NCBI GenBank assembly: GCA_028706405.1
Contig: JAQWBM010000001.1
Span: 84,471 to 148,470 of the forward strand
Length of the DNA stretch: 64,000 nucleotides
DNA from: Eubacteriales bacterium
Lineage (GTDB): Bacteria; Bacillota; Clostridia; Peptostreptococcales; Anaerovoracaceae
Direction: 5' to 3'
A program made the translations under genes and the position numbers. Under the pieces are notes generated by a model. The model made no database searches. It was not told the DNA's origin and saw only the letters and a list, made by a program, of their open reading frames with translations. Below, one piece after another: positions 36,101 to 44,890 of the stretch; within the stretch, counting starts at the first letter, position 1; every line of letters starts with the position of its first letter.

Positions 36101-36889
36101 TTTATTCTTAATGGTTCTAGCTTCTTTATGAAATATTGTTCCGTCAATTGCAACCGGTCCGCTATCCACTGTTAAGCTTGATATGGGAACTGATTCATCA
36201 CGTATTGGTTTTCCCATTATTCTATTTCCATCTATGGGTATCTCTTCTTTTTCTTTATGGCTCCACTTTGACTGAATATCCCCATTGGTCCTGATGTTAC
36301 TGCTGTTTTCATTTGAAGCAGCCAATTTCCTTGCTTTATCCGCCTCTTCTTGCTCTTTTTTTGACAGCTCTATTTTTTTTCTTTCTGTTATTAAATAGCT
36401 GTCTTCATTATTGATAAATTCAACGTTAACGTTTATTCCAAAATCCCGTCTCATGTACATTTCAAATTCATTTGCAACCTTTTCGTTAAGTTCTTTGACT
36501 GCCATGTCTCCCAGGGCCTTGATCGTCAGTTTACCGTTTTCATAAGTAAAATTATTTGGAAATATAGTTTTCGTAACTGCTGCATGGCTGCCATTGATCT
36601 CATTAATCATATGTTCTATGTAGAGCTTGATTATTTCCTTTTCTGACAAAATAATATCCTCATAAATAAAATTAACCGATACTCCCTGTAGCCCATCTAC
36701 TTCATTTTTAATTGTTTTAGAGATACGATCAACATCAGGATAAGGGACTACGAAATTTAGTTTAATGTCTATAGAAAGAACAGCTGTCTCTTTCAAAACA
36801 ACTGCCTTTTCGATAGCGTATATATATCTGTCCTTTGAATGCTTTCCAATATTATTCCAATGTATTGTGTTTTCTATTAATGATTTCAA
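33131..36889 (-). CDS. polC: DNA polymerase III PolC, exonuclease domain absent
   Basis: This is the Firmicutes replicative polymerase alpha subunit. The 1252 residues are about 185 fewer than the usual 1430-1440. N-terminal domains cover about 1-220 and the OB fold about 235-325. The PHP domain begins at 341 (RVELHAHTKMSAMDG, AVTDHGVVQ, YGLEGYLYDD). Then, instead of the DEDD exonuclease starting VFDxETTGL, residues 410-427 form a short linker (SGDTGKKIDYKSKN) leading straight into NHIIILARAQEGLKNLYKLVS, the second half of PHP. The polymerase is complete: GSRGSVGSS, a four-Cys zinc element (CPNSEC..CPKCG), PDIDLNFAGEYQ with catalytic Asp, TTGQHPGGI, HGTDVWINNAQ, and the C-terminal beta-clamp-binding QICLF. 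A proofreading function must come from elsewhere or be lacking. Confidence 0.96.
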   Translation of the reverse strand: MKSLIENTIHWNNIGKHSKDRYIYAIEKAVVLKETAVLSIDIKLNFVVPYPDVDRISKTIKNEVDGLQGVSVNFIYEDIILSEKEIIKLYIEHMINEINGSHAAVTKTIFPNNFTYENGKLTIKALGDMAVKELNEKVANEFEMYMRRDFGINVNVEFINNEDSYLITERKKIELSKKEQEEADKARKLAASNENSSNIRTNGDIQSKWSHKEKEEIPIDGNRIMGKPIRDESVPISSLTVDSGPVAIDGTIFHKEARTIKNKKKLITLLITDRTTSACVKVFASENKWNEIDNNLKPGDHVKIRGNVEFDTFENILVLMGKDIEKIEKEGRQDHSEKKRVELHAHTKMSAMDGVNDVAELIRTAAKWGQKAIAVTDHGVVQAFPEAEKTVLYEKLDLKVIYGLEGYLYDDSGDTGKKIDYKSKNTNHIIILARAQEGLKNLYKLVSLSHLEYFYKKPRIPKSVLTAHREGLIIGSACEAGEVYQSILHRMPEGEVKRIAEYYDYLEIQPLTNNQFLIDNGTVPDVERLKEINREIITLGKKLNKPVAATCDAHYADPEEALYRKILMAGQGYKDIEGDNGLHLRTTEEMLIEFNYLGDELAREVVIDATNHIADMIEKLAPVPIGKFPPKIEGADERLRTSCMETAIRIYGYPLPEIVQKRLNRELDSIINNGYAVMYVSAAMLVQKSLSDGYLVGSRGSVGSSFAATMGGITEVNPLSPHYICPNSECKNSEFILDGSYDCGIDMPDKICPKCGEEYKKDGFSIPFEVFLGFEGDKEPDIDLNFAGEYQPIAHKYVEDIFGKENVFRAGTIGTIAAKTAYGFVMKYFEERQQPVNKWEADRLAKCCTGVRRTTGQHPGGIIILPKGHEIYEFCPVQRPANDMKTDIITTHFDYHSLDENLLKLDILGHDVPSMIRQLQDMTGVDPLEVPLKDRSVDSIFNGIESLDIKDPEYKFTHGTYGIPEFGTKFVRQMLDDTKPALFADLVRISGFSHGTDVWINNAQNFIRDGSATMKDAISTRDDIMNYLISKGLPNKTAFKIMENVRKGRGITAEEAELMTDNNVPEWYIESCRRIKYMFPKAHAVAYVMMSYRIAYYKVYHPVEFYATFFTTKVNDFDSETIIKGAKAVQDKIDLIESKGKNATNKETEELTVLEVAYEMYARGYKFYPAKLGKSHETRFLSEESKARLPFSALPGVGENAAKALVSEYTKKPFISIDDMSSRAKLNKTAIKALTDHGVLSELPESDQICLF

Positions 36890-36913
36890 TTATTGCCTCC
36901 GCATTTGCCATTT

Positions 36914-37903
36914 CTACATTGTTTTCTCGGTATTATCTTCTTTCAACGTCCTATTCTCTTTCAAGGTCTTATCCTCTTTCATCAGCTCAGTAATAGAAGT
37001 TGCCAAGCCTGCAAGACCTTGTATCTCTGAAGGAATGATTATCTTTGTAGCTTTTCCATCCGCCGCTGCCACAAAAGCGTCCAAGCTCTTCAGCGCGATA
37101 ATTTGCTGTGTTGGGTCAGATTCGACCAGCATTCTAATACCATCCGCCGTAGCTTTCTGTACCAACAGAATGGCTTTCGCCTCTCCTTCCGCATTTCTGA
37201 TCTGTGCTTCCTTATTCGCTTCTGCTTCCAGTATTTTAGATTCTTTATCCGCTTCAGCATTAAGGATGACAGACTGCTTATTTCCTTCTGCAATTAGAAT
37301 TGCTGATTTTTTCTCTCCTTCTGCTCTGATTATGGATTCTCTTCTCTCTCTTTCCGCACGCATTTGTTTTTCCATCGCCTGCTGGATATCTTTAGGCGGA
37401 ACGATATTTTTTACTTCAACGCGGTTGATTTTAATGCCCCATGGATCCGTTGCTTCATCCAGCACAATGCGTATTTTTGAATTGATATGTTCTCTGCTCG
37501 TAAGCGATTCGTCCAGCTCCAGATCTCCTATTATATTTCTCAGCGTGGTCGCCGTAAGATTCTCAATGGCCGACATGGGATTTTCAACACCATAGGCATA
37601 AAGCTTCGGGTCCGTGATTTGAAAATACAGGACAGTATCGATTTCCATAGTAACATTATCCTTAGTTATTACCGGCTGAGGCGGAAAATCGATTACATGT
37701 TCCTTCAGGGAAACCTTTCTTGCTATTTTATCGATAAGCGGAATTTTAATGTGAAGTCCGACTTGCCAGGTGGCATGATAAGCACCAAGCCTCTCCACTA
37801 CATATGCTCTGGCTTGAGGAACAATGCGGATATTCGTTACCACCAGAAAAATTGCAATAACTATCAGTAAAAAAATCGATAATATTGATATAATATCTGA
37901 CAT
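36914..37903 (-). CDS. SPFH/stomatin-like (paraslipin, QmcA) membrane protein
   Basis: This is a 329-residue band-7 protein. One N-terminal membrane segment (residues 5-24) is followed by the SPFH domain (VPQARAYVVERLGAYH, GLHIKIPLIDKIARKVSLKE, TVLYFQITDPKLYAYGV, LRNIIGDLELDESLTSRE, GIKINRVEVKNIVPP). A long coiled coil rich in Glu-Ala-Lys follows (about 175-245), then a C-terminal region and a charged tail with KTLKENRTLKEDNT repeats. Such proteins oligomerise as membrane scaffolds. The gene begins one base after the nfeD stop; NfeD-SPFH pairs are functionally linked across bacteria. Confidence 0.93.
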   Translation of the reverse strand: MSDIISILSIFLLIVIAIFLVVTNIRIVPQARAYVVERLGAYHATWQVGLHIKIPLIDKIARKVSLKEHVIDFPPQPVITKDNVTMEIDTVLYFQITDPKLYAYGVENPMSAIENLTATTLRNIIGDLELDESLTSREHINSKIRIVLDEATDPWGIKINRVEVKNIVPPKDIQQAMEKQMRAERERRESIIRAEGEKKSAILIAEGNKQSVILNAEADKESKILEAEANKEAQIRNAEGEAKAILLVQKATADGIRMLVESDPTQQIIALKSLDAFVAAADGKATKIIIPSEIQGLAGLATSITELMKEDKTLKENRTLKEDNTEKTM

Positions 37904-38362
37904 TTACTCTTCTCCTTTCACTCGCTCAACAATGAGCTTAACCCCTTCAATTCTAATAATTTTAACGATTTCATCCTTTAACAGAATCTCCTTGTTGTCT
38001 TTTGATACAGCAGTCCAGATCATTCCGTTCAGCTTTACCAGTCCGGTGTGATACGGTTCGATGGTTTCCGTTACTATTCCGGTCTTGTTTATCATTTGAT
38101 CGATACTGTTTTTTTCATGACCGATTTTAAGTCTTTTTTCAGCTAACGGTCTTGTGAAGTACAACAATATTATCGACACTGCAAAAAAAACTATGACCTG
38201 AAGCAGCAGCGAACCACCAAGTAAGGCGACAACACACGCAGCGACTCCGCCTGCGGTAAACCAAATTGTTGTCAGCCCCATAGTAAATCCTTCAATTATT
38301 GCAAATGTCACAGCAATCATGATCCAAATCAACGGCTCCGACATTACTATTTCAGAAATCAT
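37904..38362 (-). CDS. NfeD-family membrane protein (short form)
   Basis: The 152-residue protein has three or four membrane helices (about residues 8-70), followed by a cytosolic OB-fold domain (GIVTETIEPYHTGLVKLNGMIWTAV, EIVKIIRIEGVKLIVER). It lacks the ClpP-like protease domain of long NfeD proteins. It is coupled to the adjacent SPFH gene, and the two proteins probably work together in membrane organisation. It lies 28 bases after ispG. Confidence 0.92.
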   Translation of the reverse strand: MISEIVMSEPLIWIMIAVTFAIIEGFTMGLTTIWFTAGGVAACVVALLGGSLLLQVIVFFAVSIILLYFTRPLAEKRLKIGHEKNSIDQMINKTGIVTETIEPYHTGLVKLNGMIWTAVSKDNKEILLKDEIVKIIRIEGVKLIVERVKGEE

Positions 38363-38390
38363 AAAAATCCCCCTTTAAAAACGGTTTTAA

Positions 38391-39464
38391 TTAAACCAGT
38401 ATATTCTCTTGTTCGATATATAGAATTAGCTCTTTTGAAATATCTTCTTCTCGGACGTTTCGAACTGGTTTACCTTTTTTAAAAATAAGACCCTTTCCCT
38501 TACCGCAAGCCACTCCGAAATCAGCTTCTCTGGCTTCTCCGGGACCGTTGACTTCGCAGCCCATAACTGCTACTGTAAAAGATGGCAATTGCCTTTCTTT
38601 CATCTTTTTTTCCATAGGTTTTAGTGCATTTTCAACTTCCGACGCAATTTTGGACAGGTCAACACCGCATCTTCCGCACGTAGGGCACGATATGAAACGA
38701 ATAGTATTATTTCTCAAATCCAAAGCCTTTAATATTTCTGCCGCAAAATATACCTCGTTTACCGGATCTCCTGTCAGTGAAACCCTTATTGTATCTCCTA
38801 TACCTTGCAGAAGCAGTGATCCTATGCCGACAGCAGACTTTACTTTGCCGCTTTCTATAGTCCCTGCCTCTGTTATACCAACATGCAAAGGATAATCTGT
38901 CTGTTTATGAATCAGATTATAAGCTTTATAATTCAGCCTGACATCAGACGATTTCAGGGATATAACAAGGTCTGAAAAATTCATATCCTCAATCATCTTT
39001 ATATTCCTCAACCCGCTTTCGACAAGACCCCCTGCTGTAACTCCCTGATATTTTTTCAGTATCTCTTTTTCCAATGACCCTGAATTCACTCCGACTCGAA
39101 TTGGGATTCTCCTCTCTTTCGCTGCATCAACGACAGCTTTCACTCTTTCATTGCTGCCGATATTGCCGGGGTTGATCCGAACCTTGTCCGCTCCATTTTT
39201 TATGGAGGCTATTGCTATACGATAATCGAAGTGGATATCCGCAACCAGAGGTACCTTTACTTTCTTTTTGATTTCGCCAAAGGCTTCTGCGGCTTCCATG
39301 TCGGGAATAGCGCAACGTACTATATCACAGCCTGATTCAGTCAAGCGCTCAATTTGTCTGACCGTTTCAGCAATATTTCTCGTATCCGTATTAGTCATTG
39401 ATTGTATGCTGATCGGGGCGCCTCCGCCTATGGGAATACCCCCGCACATTACCTGTTTACTCAT
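38391..39464 (-). CDS. ispG: 4-hydroxy-3-methylbut-2-enyl diphosphate synthase
   Basis: IspG is a [4Fe-4S] enzyme converting MEcPP to HMBPP in the methylerythritol phosphate pathway. The 357 residues contain IQSMTNTDTRN, VPLVADIHFDYRIA, KVRINPGNIG, RVGVNSGSLE, GDTIRVSLTGDP and the cluster ligands in CPTCGRCGVD and GCEVNGPGEA. It sits with dxr and rseP in a three-gene arrangement conserved in Clostridia; the start overlaps rseP by four bases. Confidence 0.97.
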   Translation of the reverse strand: MSKQVMCGGIPIGGGAPISIQSMTNTDTRNIAETVRQIERLTESGCDIVRCAIPDMEAAEAFGEIKKKVKVPLVADIHFDYRIAIASIKNGADKVRINPGNIGSNERVKAVVDAAKERRIPIRVGVNSGSLEKEILKKYQGVTAGGLVESGLRNIKMIEDMNFSDLVISLKSSDVRLNYKAYNLIHKQTDYPLHVGITEAGTIESGKVKSAVGIGSLLLQGIGDTIRVSLTGDPVNEVYFAAEILKALDLRNNTIRFISCPTCGRCGVDLSKIASEVENALKPMEKKMKERQLPSFTVAVMGCEVNGPGEAREADFGVACGKGKGLIFKKGKPVRNVREEDISKELILYIEQENILV

Positions 39465-40456
39465 AATAGAAACCTTCCAATATCCTGAAAAGTGACATAA
39501 ATCATTAGTCCGAATAAAAGCAGCAATCCGACAAAATGAATCGTCCCCTCGGTTGCATCAGTAATAGTTTTACCTGTAAATGTCCTGATTATCAGGAACA
39601 ATGCACGCCCTCCGTCCAATGCCGGAAAAGGCAGCATGTTTACTATTGCAAGATTCAGACTTATAAAAGCTGTCAGCTGTGCCAGATTTAGCAAACCCAT
39701 CTTTGCCGTATCCCCGACTATATAAACAATCCCAACCGGTCCGGTCAATGCATCTGCCGCAACTTTACCTGAAATTAGTTGACCGATCACCTTGATCATC
39801 TCAACTCCCATTTCAAAAGTACTTTTTGTGCCCAGCACCAGAGCCTTGCCTGGATTTTTTGTAGAATCCGGTTGTATACCGATAATCCTGCGCTCCTGCT
39901 CTATTACCACATCAACTTCAAAAGGTATTCTTGTTCCGTCACGGTCCGCTATTATCGTCAGGGTTTCCTCTTTGCCGCTTCCGATGGCATCAAGTATTTC
40001 ACTCCATTCTCGAATTTCTTTATCCTCGATCTGAACTATGGTGTCTCCGGGCATCAAGCCTGCTTTTCCTGCAGGCAAATCCGGTGGCAATGCCTTGATT
40101 GTGGTGTTTGGAATGCCAACCGCAATAAAAACTATGGCAAGAATAACGATTGCAAATATAAGATTCATTACGGATCCTGCAATAACGACCAGCATTTTTG
40201 CGGGAAGAGGTCTATTATTGAAGGCGTTAGAATCTCCTGACTCTTCATCCTCTCCTTCCATTTTGCAGTATCCTCCGATAGGCAATGCCCTCAGAGAGTA
40301 CTCTGTGTCGCCCTTTTTGAAATTAAACAGCAACGGTCCCATTCCAAGAGAAAATTCATTGACCTTTATCCCTACTGTTTTTGCAGTCACAAAATGACCA
40401 AGCTCATGCACAAATATTAGCAGGCAAAAAATTAAGATTGCATATACAATCATCAT
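39461..40456 (-). CDS. rseP: RIP metalloprotease RseP/RasP
   Basis: This is a site-2 intramembrane zinc protease that cleaves anti-sigma factors and signal-peptide remnants within the membrane. The 331 residues show HELGHFVTAK (HExxH) in the first helix, a single PDZ domain at about 110-200 (AGLMPGDTIVQIEDKEI), and NMLPFPALDGGRALFLI supplying the Asp ligand, with a final helix. It is coupled by four-base overlaps to dxr and ispG. Confidence 0.96.
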   Translation of the reverse strand: MMIVYAILIFCLLIFVHELGHFVTAKTVGIKVNEFSLGMGPLLFNFKKGDTEYSLRALPIGGYCKMEGEDEESGDSNAFNNRPLPAKMLVVIAGSVMNLIFAIVILAIVFIAVGIPNTTIKALPPDLPAGKAGLMPGDTIVQIEDKEIREWSEILDAIGSGKEETLTIIADRDGTRIPFEVDVVIEQERRIIGIQPDSTKNPGKALVLGTKSTFEMGVEMIKVIGQLISGKVAADALTGPVGIVYIVGDTAKMGLLNLAQLTAFISLNLAIVNMLPFPALDGGRALFLIIRTFTGKTITDATEGTIHFVGLLLLFGLMIYVTFQDIGRFLL

Positions 40457-41586
40457 ATCTTCAGTTCCCCCCTGATTTTAAAATCAATCTCCAATATCGC
40501 TTCCAAATCCAGATTATATTCCGGATTGTGTTTTTGCATTACATTGTATGTAGTATTCTGAATATCTAAAAAACTTATCCGTTTTTCTAAAAATTGCTGA
40601 ACCAATACCTCATTTGCGGCATTTAATGCTACAGGATAGCTTCCGCCCTTTTCAACCGCCTCATATGCCAAGGCAAGACATTGAAATGTATCCAAATCCG
40701 GGCTTTCAAAGGTGAGCGCTCCCGCCTTTATGAAATCGACCATGCCAAACCGGTTCGCTATCCTTTCCGGATAACTTAACGCATAGCTTATAGGGATTCT
40801 CATATCAGGAATACCAAGCTGAGCAATGATAGAATGGTCGGCATATTCTACCATGGAGTGAATGATGCTCTGCGGGTGCACCACTACTTCTATTGCCTTC
40901 GGCGGAATATTAAAAAGCCACCTTGCTTCGATAACCTCTAGCCCTTTATTCATCATCGTTGCGGAATCAATCGTAATTTTTTCGCCCATCTCCCAATTGG
41001 GATGCTTCAATGCCTGCTCTTTGGTGATATGTTTAAGCTGATCGACAGTATAACCTCTAAATGGACCTCCGGAAGCCGTCAGGATAATACGCTCAATATC
41101 ATTTTGTTCATTCCCCTGCAGTGCCTGAAATATAGCGCTGTGCTCGCTGTCTACCGGAAGAAGGCGAACTCTATGATCCTTAACAGCGCTCATAATAAGC
41201 TCTCCTCCGGCAACCAGGGTCTCCTTATTTGCAAGCGCAATATCCTTCCCTGCTTTAATTGCATAGTATGTCGGAGTCAGACCCATCATACCCACTAAAG
41301 AATTTAATACCATATTGCAGTCTGTTTTTGCCGCAGCAACGACTAACCCTTCCATTCCGTACAAAAATTCAGTATGCGGGTATCTTTTTCCCATCTCTAC
41401 TGCGTCATTTTCATTCATAACAACAGCAAGTGAAGGCTTGTGCCGCTCTATTTGATTTCCCAGCAATTCAATATTGGTTCCGCAGGTCAGTACTGTCGCT
41501 GTGAAACGATCCGGGTTTTGTTCTATGATATCCAAGGTTTGGGTCCCGATTGAACCGGTCGATCCCAATATTGCAATTTTCTTCAC
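40453..41586 (-). CDS. dxr: 1-deoxy-D-xylulose 5-phosphate reductoisomerase
   Basis: DXR makes methylerythritol 4-phosphate, the first committed step of bacterial isoprenoid synthesis. The 377 residues show the NADPH site AILGSTGSIGTQTLDI, ALANKETLVAGGE, LPVDSEHSAIFQAL (metal Asp/Glu), ASGGPFRG and WEMGEKITIDSATMMNKGLEVIEA. It begins with GTG at 41586 behind AAGGAG. Its start overlaps the stop of an upstream 50-codon frame in the sequence GTGA. Confidence 0.97.
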   Translation of the reverse strand: MKKIAILGSTGSIGTQTLDIIEQNPDRFTATVLTCGTNIELLGNQIERHKPSLAVVMNENDAVEMGKRYPHTEFLYGMEGLVVAAAKTDCNMVLNSLVGMMGLTPTYYAIKAGKDIALANKETLVAGGELIMSAVKDHRVRLLPVDSEHSAIFQALQGNEQNDIERIILTASGGPFRGYTVDQLKHITKEQALKHPNWEMGEKITIDSATMMNKGLEVIEARWLFNIPPKAIEVVVHPQSIIHSMVEYADHSIIAQLGIPDMRIPISYALSYPERIANRFGMVDFIKAGALTFESPDLDTFQCLALAYEAVEKGGSYPVALNAANEVLVQQFLEKRISFLDIQNTTYNVMQKHNPEYNLDLEAILEIDFKIRGELKI

Positions 41587-41735
41587 AAGGAACTCCTTAT
41601 TATAATTATACTCTTGAATGCGGCGCCTGCCTTTGTATAAAAGGAAATATCCGAACTGTTTTCCAATGTTATCTGATTATGGTGAGCAATATTTTTAACA
41701 ATGTAAATAGGTTTACGTATTCTTGATTGATTCAT
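41583..41735 (-). CDS. Candidate 50-residue protein between cdsA and dxr
   Basis: An open frame on the minus strand fills the gap between cdsA and dxr. Its ATG overlaps the cdsA stop as ATGA, and its TGA overlaps the dxr GTG start as GTGA. It would encode 50 residues, beginning MNQSRIRKPIYIVKNIAHHN, with LENSSDISFYTKAGAAFKSI in the middle and a hydrophobic IIII near the end. No family is recognised. Overlap at both ends suggests translational coupling, while a chance open frame of this length in AT-rich DNA is possible. No separate ribosome binding site is evident beyond the cdsA end. Confidence 0.4.
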   Translation of the reverse strand: MNQSRIRKPIYIVKNIAHHNQITLENSSDISFYTKAGAAFKSIIIIRSSL

Positions 41736-42520
41736 TGCCCTATTATGAAAATAATATAATAATACACCATCGGCGCTGTGAACAGCACGCTGTCAAAGCG
41801 ATCCAATATCCCGCCGTGACCCGGAATAAGGTTCCCATAGTCTTTGATACCCATTTTACGCTTAAATATAGATGCTGTAAGGTCACCAATCTGAGATATA
41901 ATTCCTCCAAGAAGTCCCAGAATGATGCAATGTACCAAGAGCCTTGGAATTACAAAGTAACCGAATATGGCACAAAATATAACACTGCCAAGGATGCCGC
42001 CAATAGAGCCCTCTATCGTTTTTTTCGGGCTGATTCTGGGCGCAAGCTTGTGTTTTCCAAGCGCATATCCGGTAAAATATGCCATAATATCCGTACCAAA
42101 GGCTGTAAGGAATATCAGCCAAACCATCAGACCATATTCTCCGGTCTGATCAACCAGGGCGACATGGAACGAAAAAAACACGACATAAAAGATTCCTGTT
42201 ATAGTCGCCATAGCGTCTGTCAATTCTCTATGTTCAGCATTGAATAAATAAAGGAAACTCATAAGAATAACCGCTATTATCCATAGTATATAAAATCTGT
42301 GTTCAGCCGGAGCAAAAATATTGATGGCATAAAGACCAAGAATGCTTAAGTTTGCAACCAGCTTGGAAGGTTTAATATTCAGATTTTCAAATCCTCGATA
42401 AAATTCCCTTATCCCCATAAGTCCTATTACAAAGCAACCTACAATAAGCAGCCAGTCTCCAATAAATACGATTACTAAGAGCGGCAGCATTATAATTGCA
42501 GATAGGATCCTTGTTTTCAT
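41732..42520 (-). CDS. cdsA: Phosphatidate cytidylyltransferase
   Basis: CdsA makes CDP-diacylglycerol from phosphatidate and CTP, the precursor of phospholipids. It is a polytopic membrane protein of 262 residues with about eight helices. The C-terminal signature is intact: SPKKTIEGSIGG, IGDLTASIFKRKMGIKDYGN and PGHGGILDRFDS. The frame opens at 42628, but ATG 42520 (MKTRILSAIIMLP) with AGGTGA upstream is the start, after the uppS stop. It lies between uppS and dxr, as in most Firmicutes. Confidence 0.95.
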   Translation of the reverse strand: MKTRILSAIIMLPLLVIVFIGDWLLIVGCFVIGLMGIREFYRGFENLNIKPSKLVANLSILGLYAINIFAPAEHRFYILWIIAVILMSFLYLFNAEHRELTDAMATITGIFYVVFFSFHVALVDQTGEYGLMVWLIFLTAFGTDIMAYFTGYALGKHKLAPRISPKKTIEGSIGGILGSVIFCAIFGYFVIPRLLVHCIILGLLGGIISQIGDLTASIFKRKMGIKDYGNLIPGHGGILDRFDSVLFTAPMVYYYIIFIIGQ

Positions 42521-42527
42521 TTGGTTA

Positions 42528-43238
42528 TCACCTGCCTCCGAACCGTCTTTTTCTGTTTTGAAATACCTCAATTGCCTTTTCAAACTCTTCTTTGGTAAAA
42601 TCAGGCCACAGCACATCGGAAAACACAAATTCGCTGTACGCGCTTTGCCACAGCAGGTAATTGCTCAGCCTCATTTCACCGCTGGTTCGTATGAGCAAAT
42701 CCGGATCAGGAATTCCGGATGTGTAGAGATTATCGGCAATATCTCCTTCTGTAATCTCATCCGCTTTCAGGGATCCTTGCTCGACCTTCATGGCAAGATT
42801 TTTTACTGATCTTAGGATTTCATCCCGTCCTCCGTAATTCAAAGCGATATTGAACTGCATACCCGTATTGTCTTTCGTCGTTGCCAGAGAACGTTCAAGG
42901 CTTTTCACCGCTTCCTTCGGGAGCCTGTCATAATGACCCAGTATTCTGACTTTTACATTATTTTTATGAAGCTCATTCAGCTCTTTCTCAACGTAAATAA
43001 TCAAAAGCTTAAAAATACCGCTGACCTCTTCCGAAGAGCGCTTCCAGTTTTCAGTGGAAAAGGCATAGACCGTCAGATGCTTAATCCCCAGCGCCGAAGC
43101 TGCTTTTATAATTTCCTTCATAGCCATCATTCCGGCATTGTGTCCTGCCATCCTTGGTAAATTCCTGTTTTGCGCCCATCTTCCGTTTCCATCCATTATT
43201 ATGGCCACATGTTCCGGGATCTTCTCTAAATCAATCAT
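42528..43238 (-). CDS. uppS: Undecaprenyl diphosphate synthase
   Basis: UppS elongates farnesyl diphosphate with isopentenyl units to the cell-wall lipid carrier precursor. The Z-prenyltransferase signatures are HVAIIMDGNGRWAQNRNLPR near the N-terminus (catalytic Asp), FSTENWKRS, NYGGRDEI and RTSGEMRLSNYLLWQSAYSE. ATG 43238 is preferred to TTG 43247, giving 236 residues. It overlaps the upstream small gene by four bases and uses the products of ispG and dxr encoded nearby. Confidence 0.96.
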   Translation of the reverse strand: MIDLEKIPEHVAIIMDGNGRWAQNRNLPRMAGHNAGMMAMKEIIKAASALGIKHLTVYAFSTENWKRSSEEVSGIFKLLIIYVEKELNELHKNNVKVRILGHYDRLPKEAVKSLERSLATTKDNTGMQFNIALNYGGRDEILRSVKNLAMKVEQGSLKADEITEGDIADNLYTSGIPDPDLLIRTSGEMRLSNYLLWQSAYSEFVFSDVLWPDFTKEEFEKAIEVFQNRKRRFGGR

Positions 43239-43474
43239 ATTCTGCAAACCGTTAAAACCGCTCTGTTTGAGGTCGGCATATCAAGCTTCTCCCGCAACTC
43301 TGATTTATCTGTTTCGGTATTCTGTAGCTGTACACGAATTACCCGAAGCGTTCCTTCCGTAAGCTCCCGCTTTGGCGGTTTTGTTTCCGCAACAATAAAA
43401 TCTAACCCTTCTGCTTCCAGAAGGGCTGCTGCATTTTGAAGCTCTGTTCCTAAAATATCAGGGAAACTTTTCAA
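43235..43474 (-). CDS. Small PASTA-like protein upstream of uppS
   Basis: The 79-residue protein is not assigned with confidence. SFPDILGTELQNAAALLEAE, then IVAETKPPKRELTEGTLRVIRVQ, resembles a single PASTA repeat (domains that often bind peptidoglycan), but there is no signal peptide or membrane segment, so a cytosolic role seems likelier. It lies four bases after frr and overlaps uppS in ATGA, so it is translationally coupled in the pyrH-frr-uppS-cdsA series. Confidence 0.75.
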   Translation of the reverse strand: MKSFPDILGTELQNAAALLEAEGLDFIVAETKPPKRELTEGTLRVIRVQLQNTETDKSELREKLDMPTSNRAVLTVCRI

Positions 43475-43477
43475 AGA

Positions 43478-44035
43478 TTAAACCTCCATGATTTCCTTTT
43501 CTTTGTCCGCAATGATCAGATCAATATCTTTAATAGATTTATCTGTCATTTTTTGCACTTCATCAATAGATTTTTTTAAATCATCTTCAGTTATTTCACC
43601 GGTTTTTTCCAGTTTTTTAAGTGAATCATTGGCATCCCTTCTCTCGTTTCTGACTGCGACCTTAGTTTCTTCTCCATATTTTTTTATTACTTTGATCAGT
43701 TCTTTCCTTCTTTCTTCCGTTACGGCTGGGATTGCCAGCCGAATAGATTTGCCGTCATTGGAAGGATTAATTCCTAAATTGGCAATATTGATCGCCTTTT
43801 CTATATCATTGATAGATTTTGGATCAAAGGGTGAAATCAATAGGGTCCTCGGATCAGGAACCGATATATTTGAAATGTTTTTCAACGGAGTCGGACTTCC
43901 ATAGTAATCCACCATTATTTTATCCAATATGGCCGGGTTTGCTCTTCCCGCTCTTACGGTATTTAACTCTTCCTTTAAAACCGATATACTCTTTTTCATC
44001 TTATCTTCCAGAACTTGTTGAACATCAGTACTCAT
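43478..44035 (-). CDS. frr: Ribosome recycling factor
   Basis: RRF splits post-termination ribosomes with EF-G. The 185 residues show the full family pattern: [75 protein letters not shown] and [20 protein letters not shown]. It lies 47 bases after pyrH. Confidence 0.98.
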   Translation of the reverse strand: MSTDVQQVLEDKMKKSISVLKEELNTVRAGRANPAILDKIMVDYYGSPTPLKNISNISVPDPRTLLISPFDPKSINDIEKAINIANLGINPSNDGKSIRLAIPAVTEERRKELIKVIKKYGEETKVAVRNERRDANDSLKKLEKTGEITEDDLKKSIDEVQKMTDKSIKDIDLIIADKEKEIMEV

Positions 44036-44082
44036 AATTTTATCCTCCGTTATAAATAATATTATTCCCGCACTATCCCTTA

Positions 44083-44787
44083 CTATTTAATAATCGTGCC
44101 GATTTTTTCGCCGCAGACAGCTTTGATTACATTGTCAGGCTCCGCCAATCCAAACACGTGGATAGGAATGTTATTATCCATGCATAAAGTTGCCGCCGTA
44201 GAATCCATAATCTTTAAAGATTTTTCCAGTAGATCCATGTGCGTCAGGTTTTCATAACGTATTGCATTGGGATTGCTTTCAGGATCATCTGAATAAACAG
44301 CATCAACCTTTTTTGCCAATAGTATGATATCAGCTTCAATTTCGGCTGCCCTCAATGCCGCTGTGGTATCAGTCGAGAAGAAAGGATTTCCTGTCCCAGC
44401 CGCAAAAATGACTACAATATTTTTGGATAGATGGGACATTGCCCGTCTTCTTATGTAGGTTTCTGCTACCTCCTTCATCTCTATGGCGCTTTGTACCCGA
44501 GTTGGGATATCGATGGCTTCAAATGCGTCCTGAAGGGCCAGTGCGTTTATAACTGTAGCTACCATACCCATATAATCCGCTGTCGCACGATCCATAGTAT
44601 TACTGGTTCTTCCTCTCCAGAAATTCCCGCCTCCAACGACAACCGCCACTTGAACTTTCATTTCCGTCAGTATTTTTACCTGCTTTGCAACCATACTAAG
44701 CATATCTTCATTTAAGCCAAATCTTGATTCTCCGGCCAGTGCTTCTCCGCTAATTTTTAAAATGACTCTTTTATATTTTGGATCCAT
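44083..44787 (-). CDS. pyrH: UMP kinase
   Basis: This hexameric bacterial UMP kinase makes UDP for pyrimidine nucleotides. The 234 residues contain [51 protein letters not shown]-like [10 protein letters not shown] and [19 protein letters not shown]. It follows the tsf terminator, with a 153-base gap that contains a leader hairpin (AAATCGC/GCGATTT at 44820-44838). Confidence 0.97.
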   Translation of the reverse strand: MDPKYKRVILKISGEALAGESRFGLNEDMLSMVAKQVKILTEMKVQVAVVVGGGNFWRGRTSNTMDRATADYMGMVATVINALALQDAFEAIDIPTRVQSAIEMKEVAETYIRRRAMSHLSKNIVVIFAAGTGNPFFSTDTTAALRAAEIEADIILLAKKVDAVYSDDPESNPNAIRYENLTHMDLLEKSLKIMDSTAATLCMDNNIPIHVFGLAEPDNVIKAVCGEKIGTIIK

Positions 44788-44890
44788 ACCCGCGTCCTTT
44801 CAAATAGACTTGTTCGATTTAAATCGCCATGCGCGATTTGCTCTAGGCAAATATAATATTCACGCGGCGTTCAATATTATAAACGCTTAA

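Noticed and set aside
36765..37595. 276-residue plus-strand open frame opposite the SPFH gene.
   Set aside because: It is Ser/Phe-rich, the mirror of an Ala/Glu/Lys-rich coiled coil, and has no family features; the minus-strand SPFH protein is clear.
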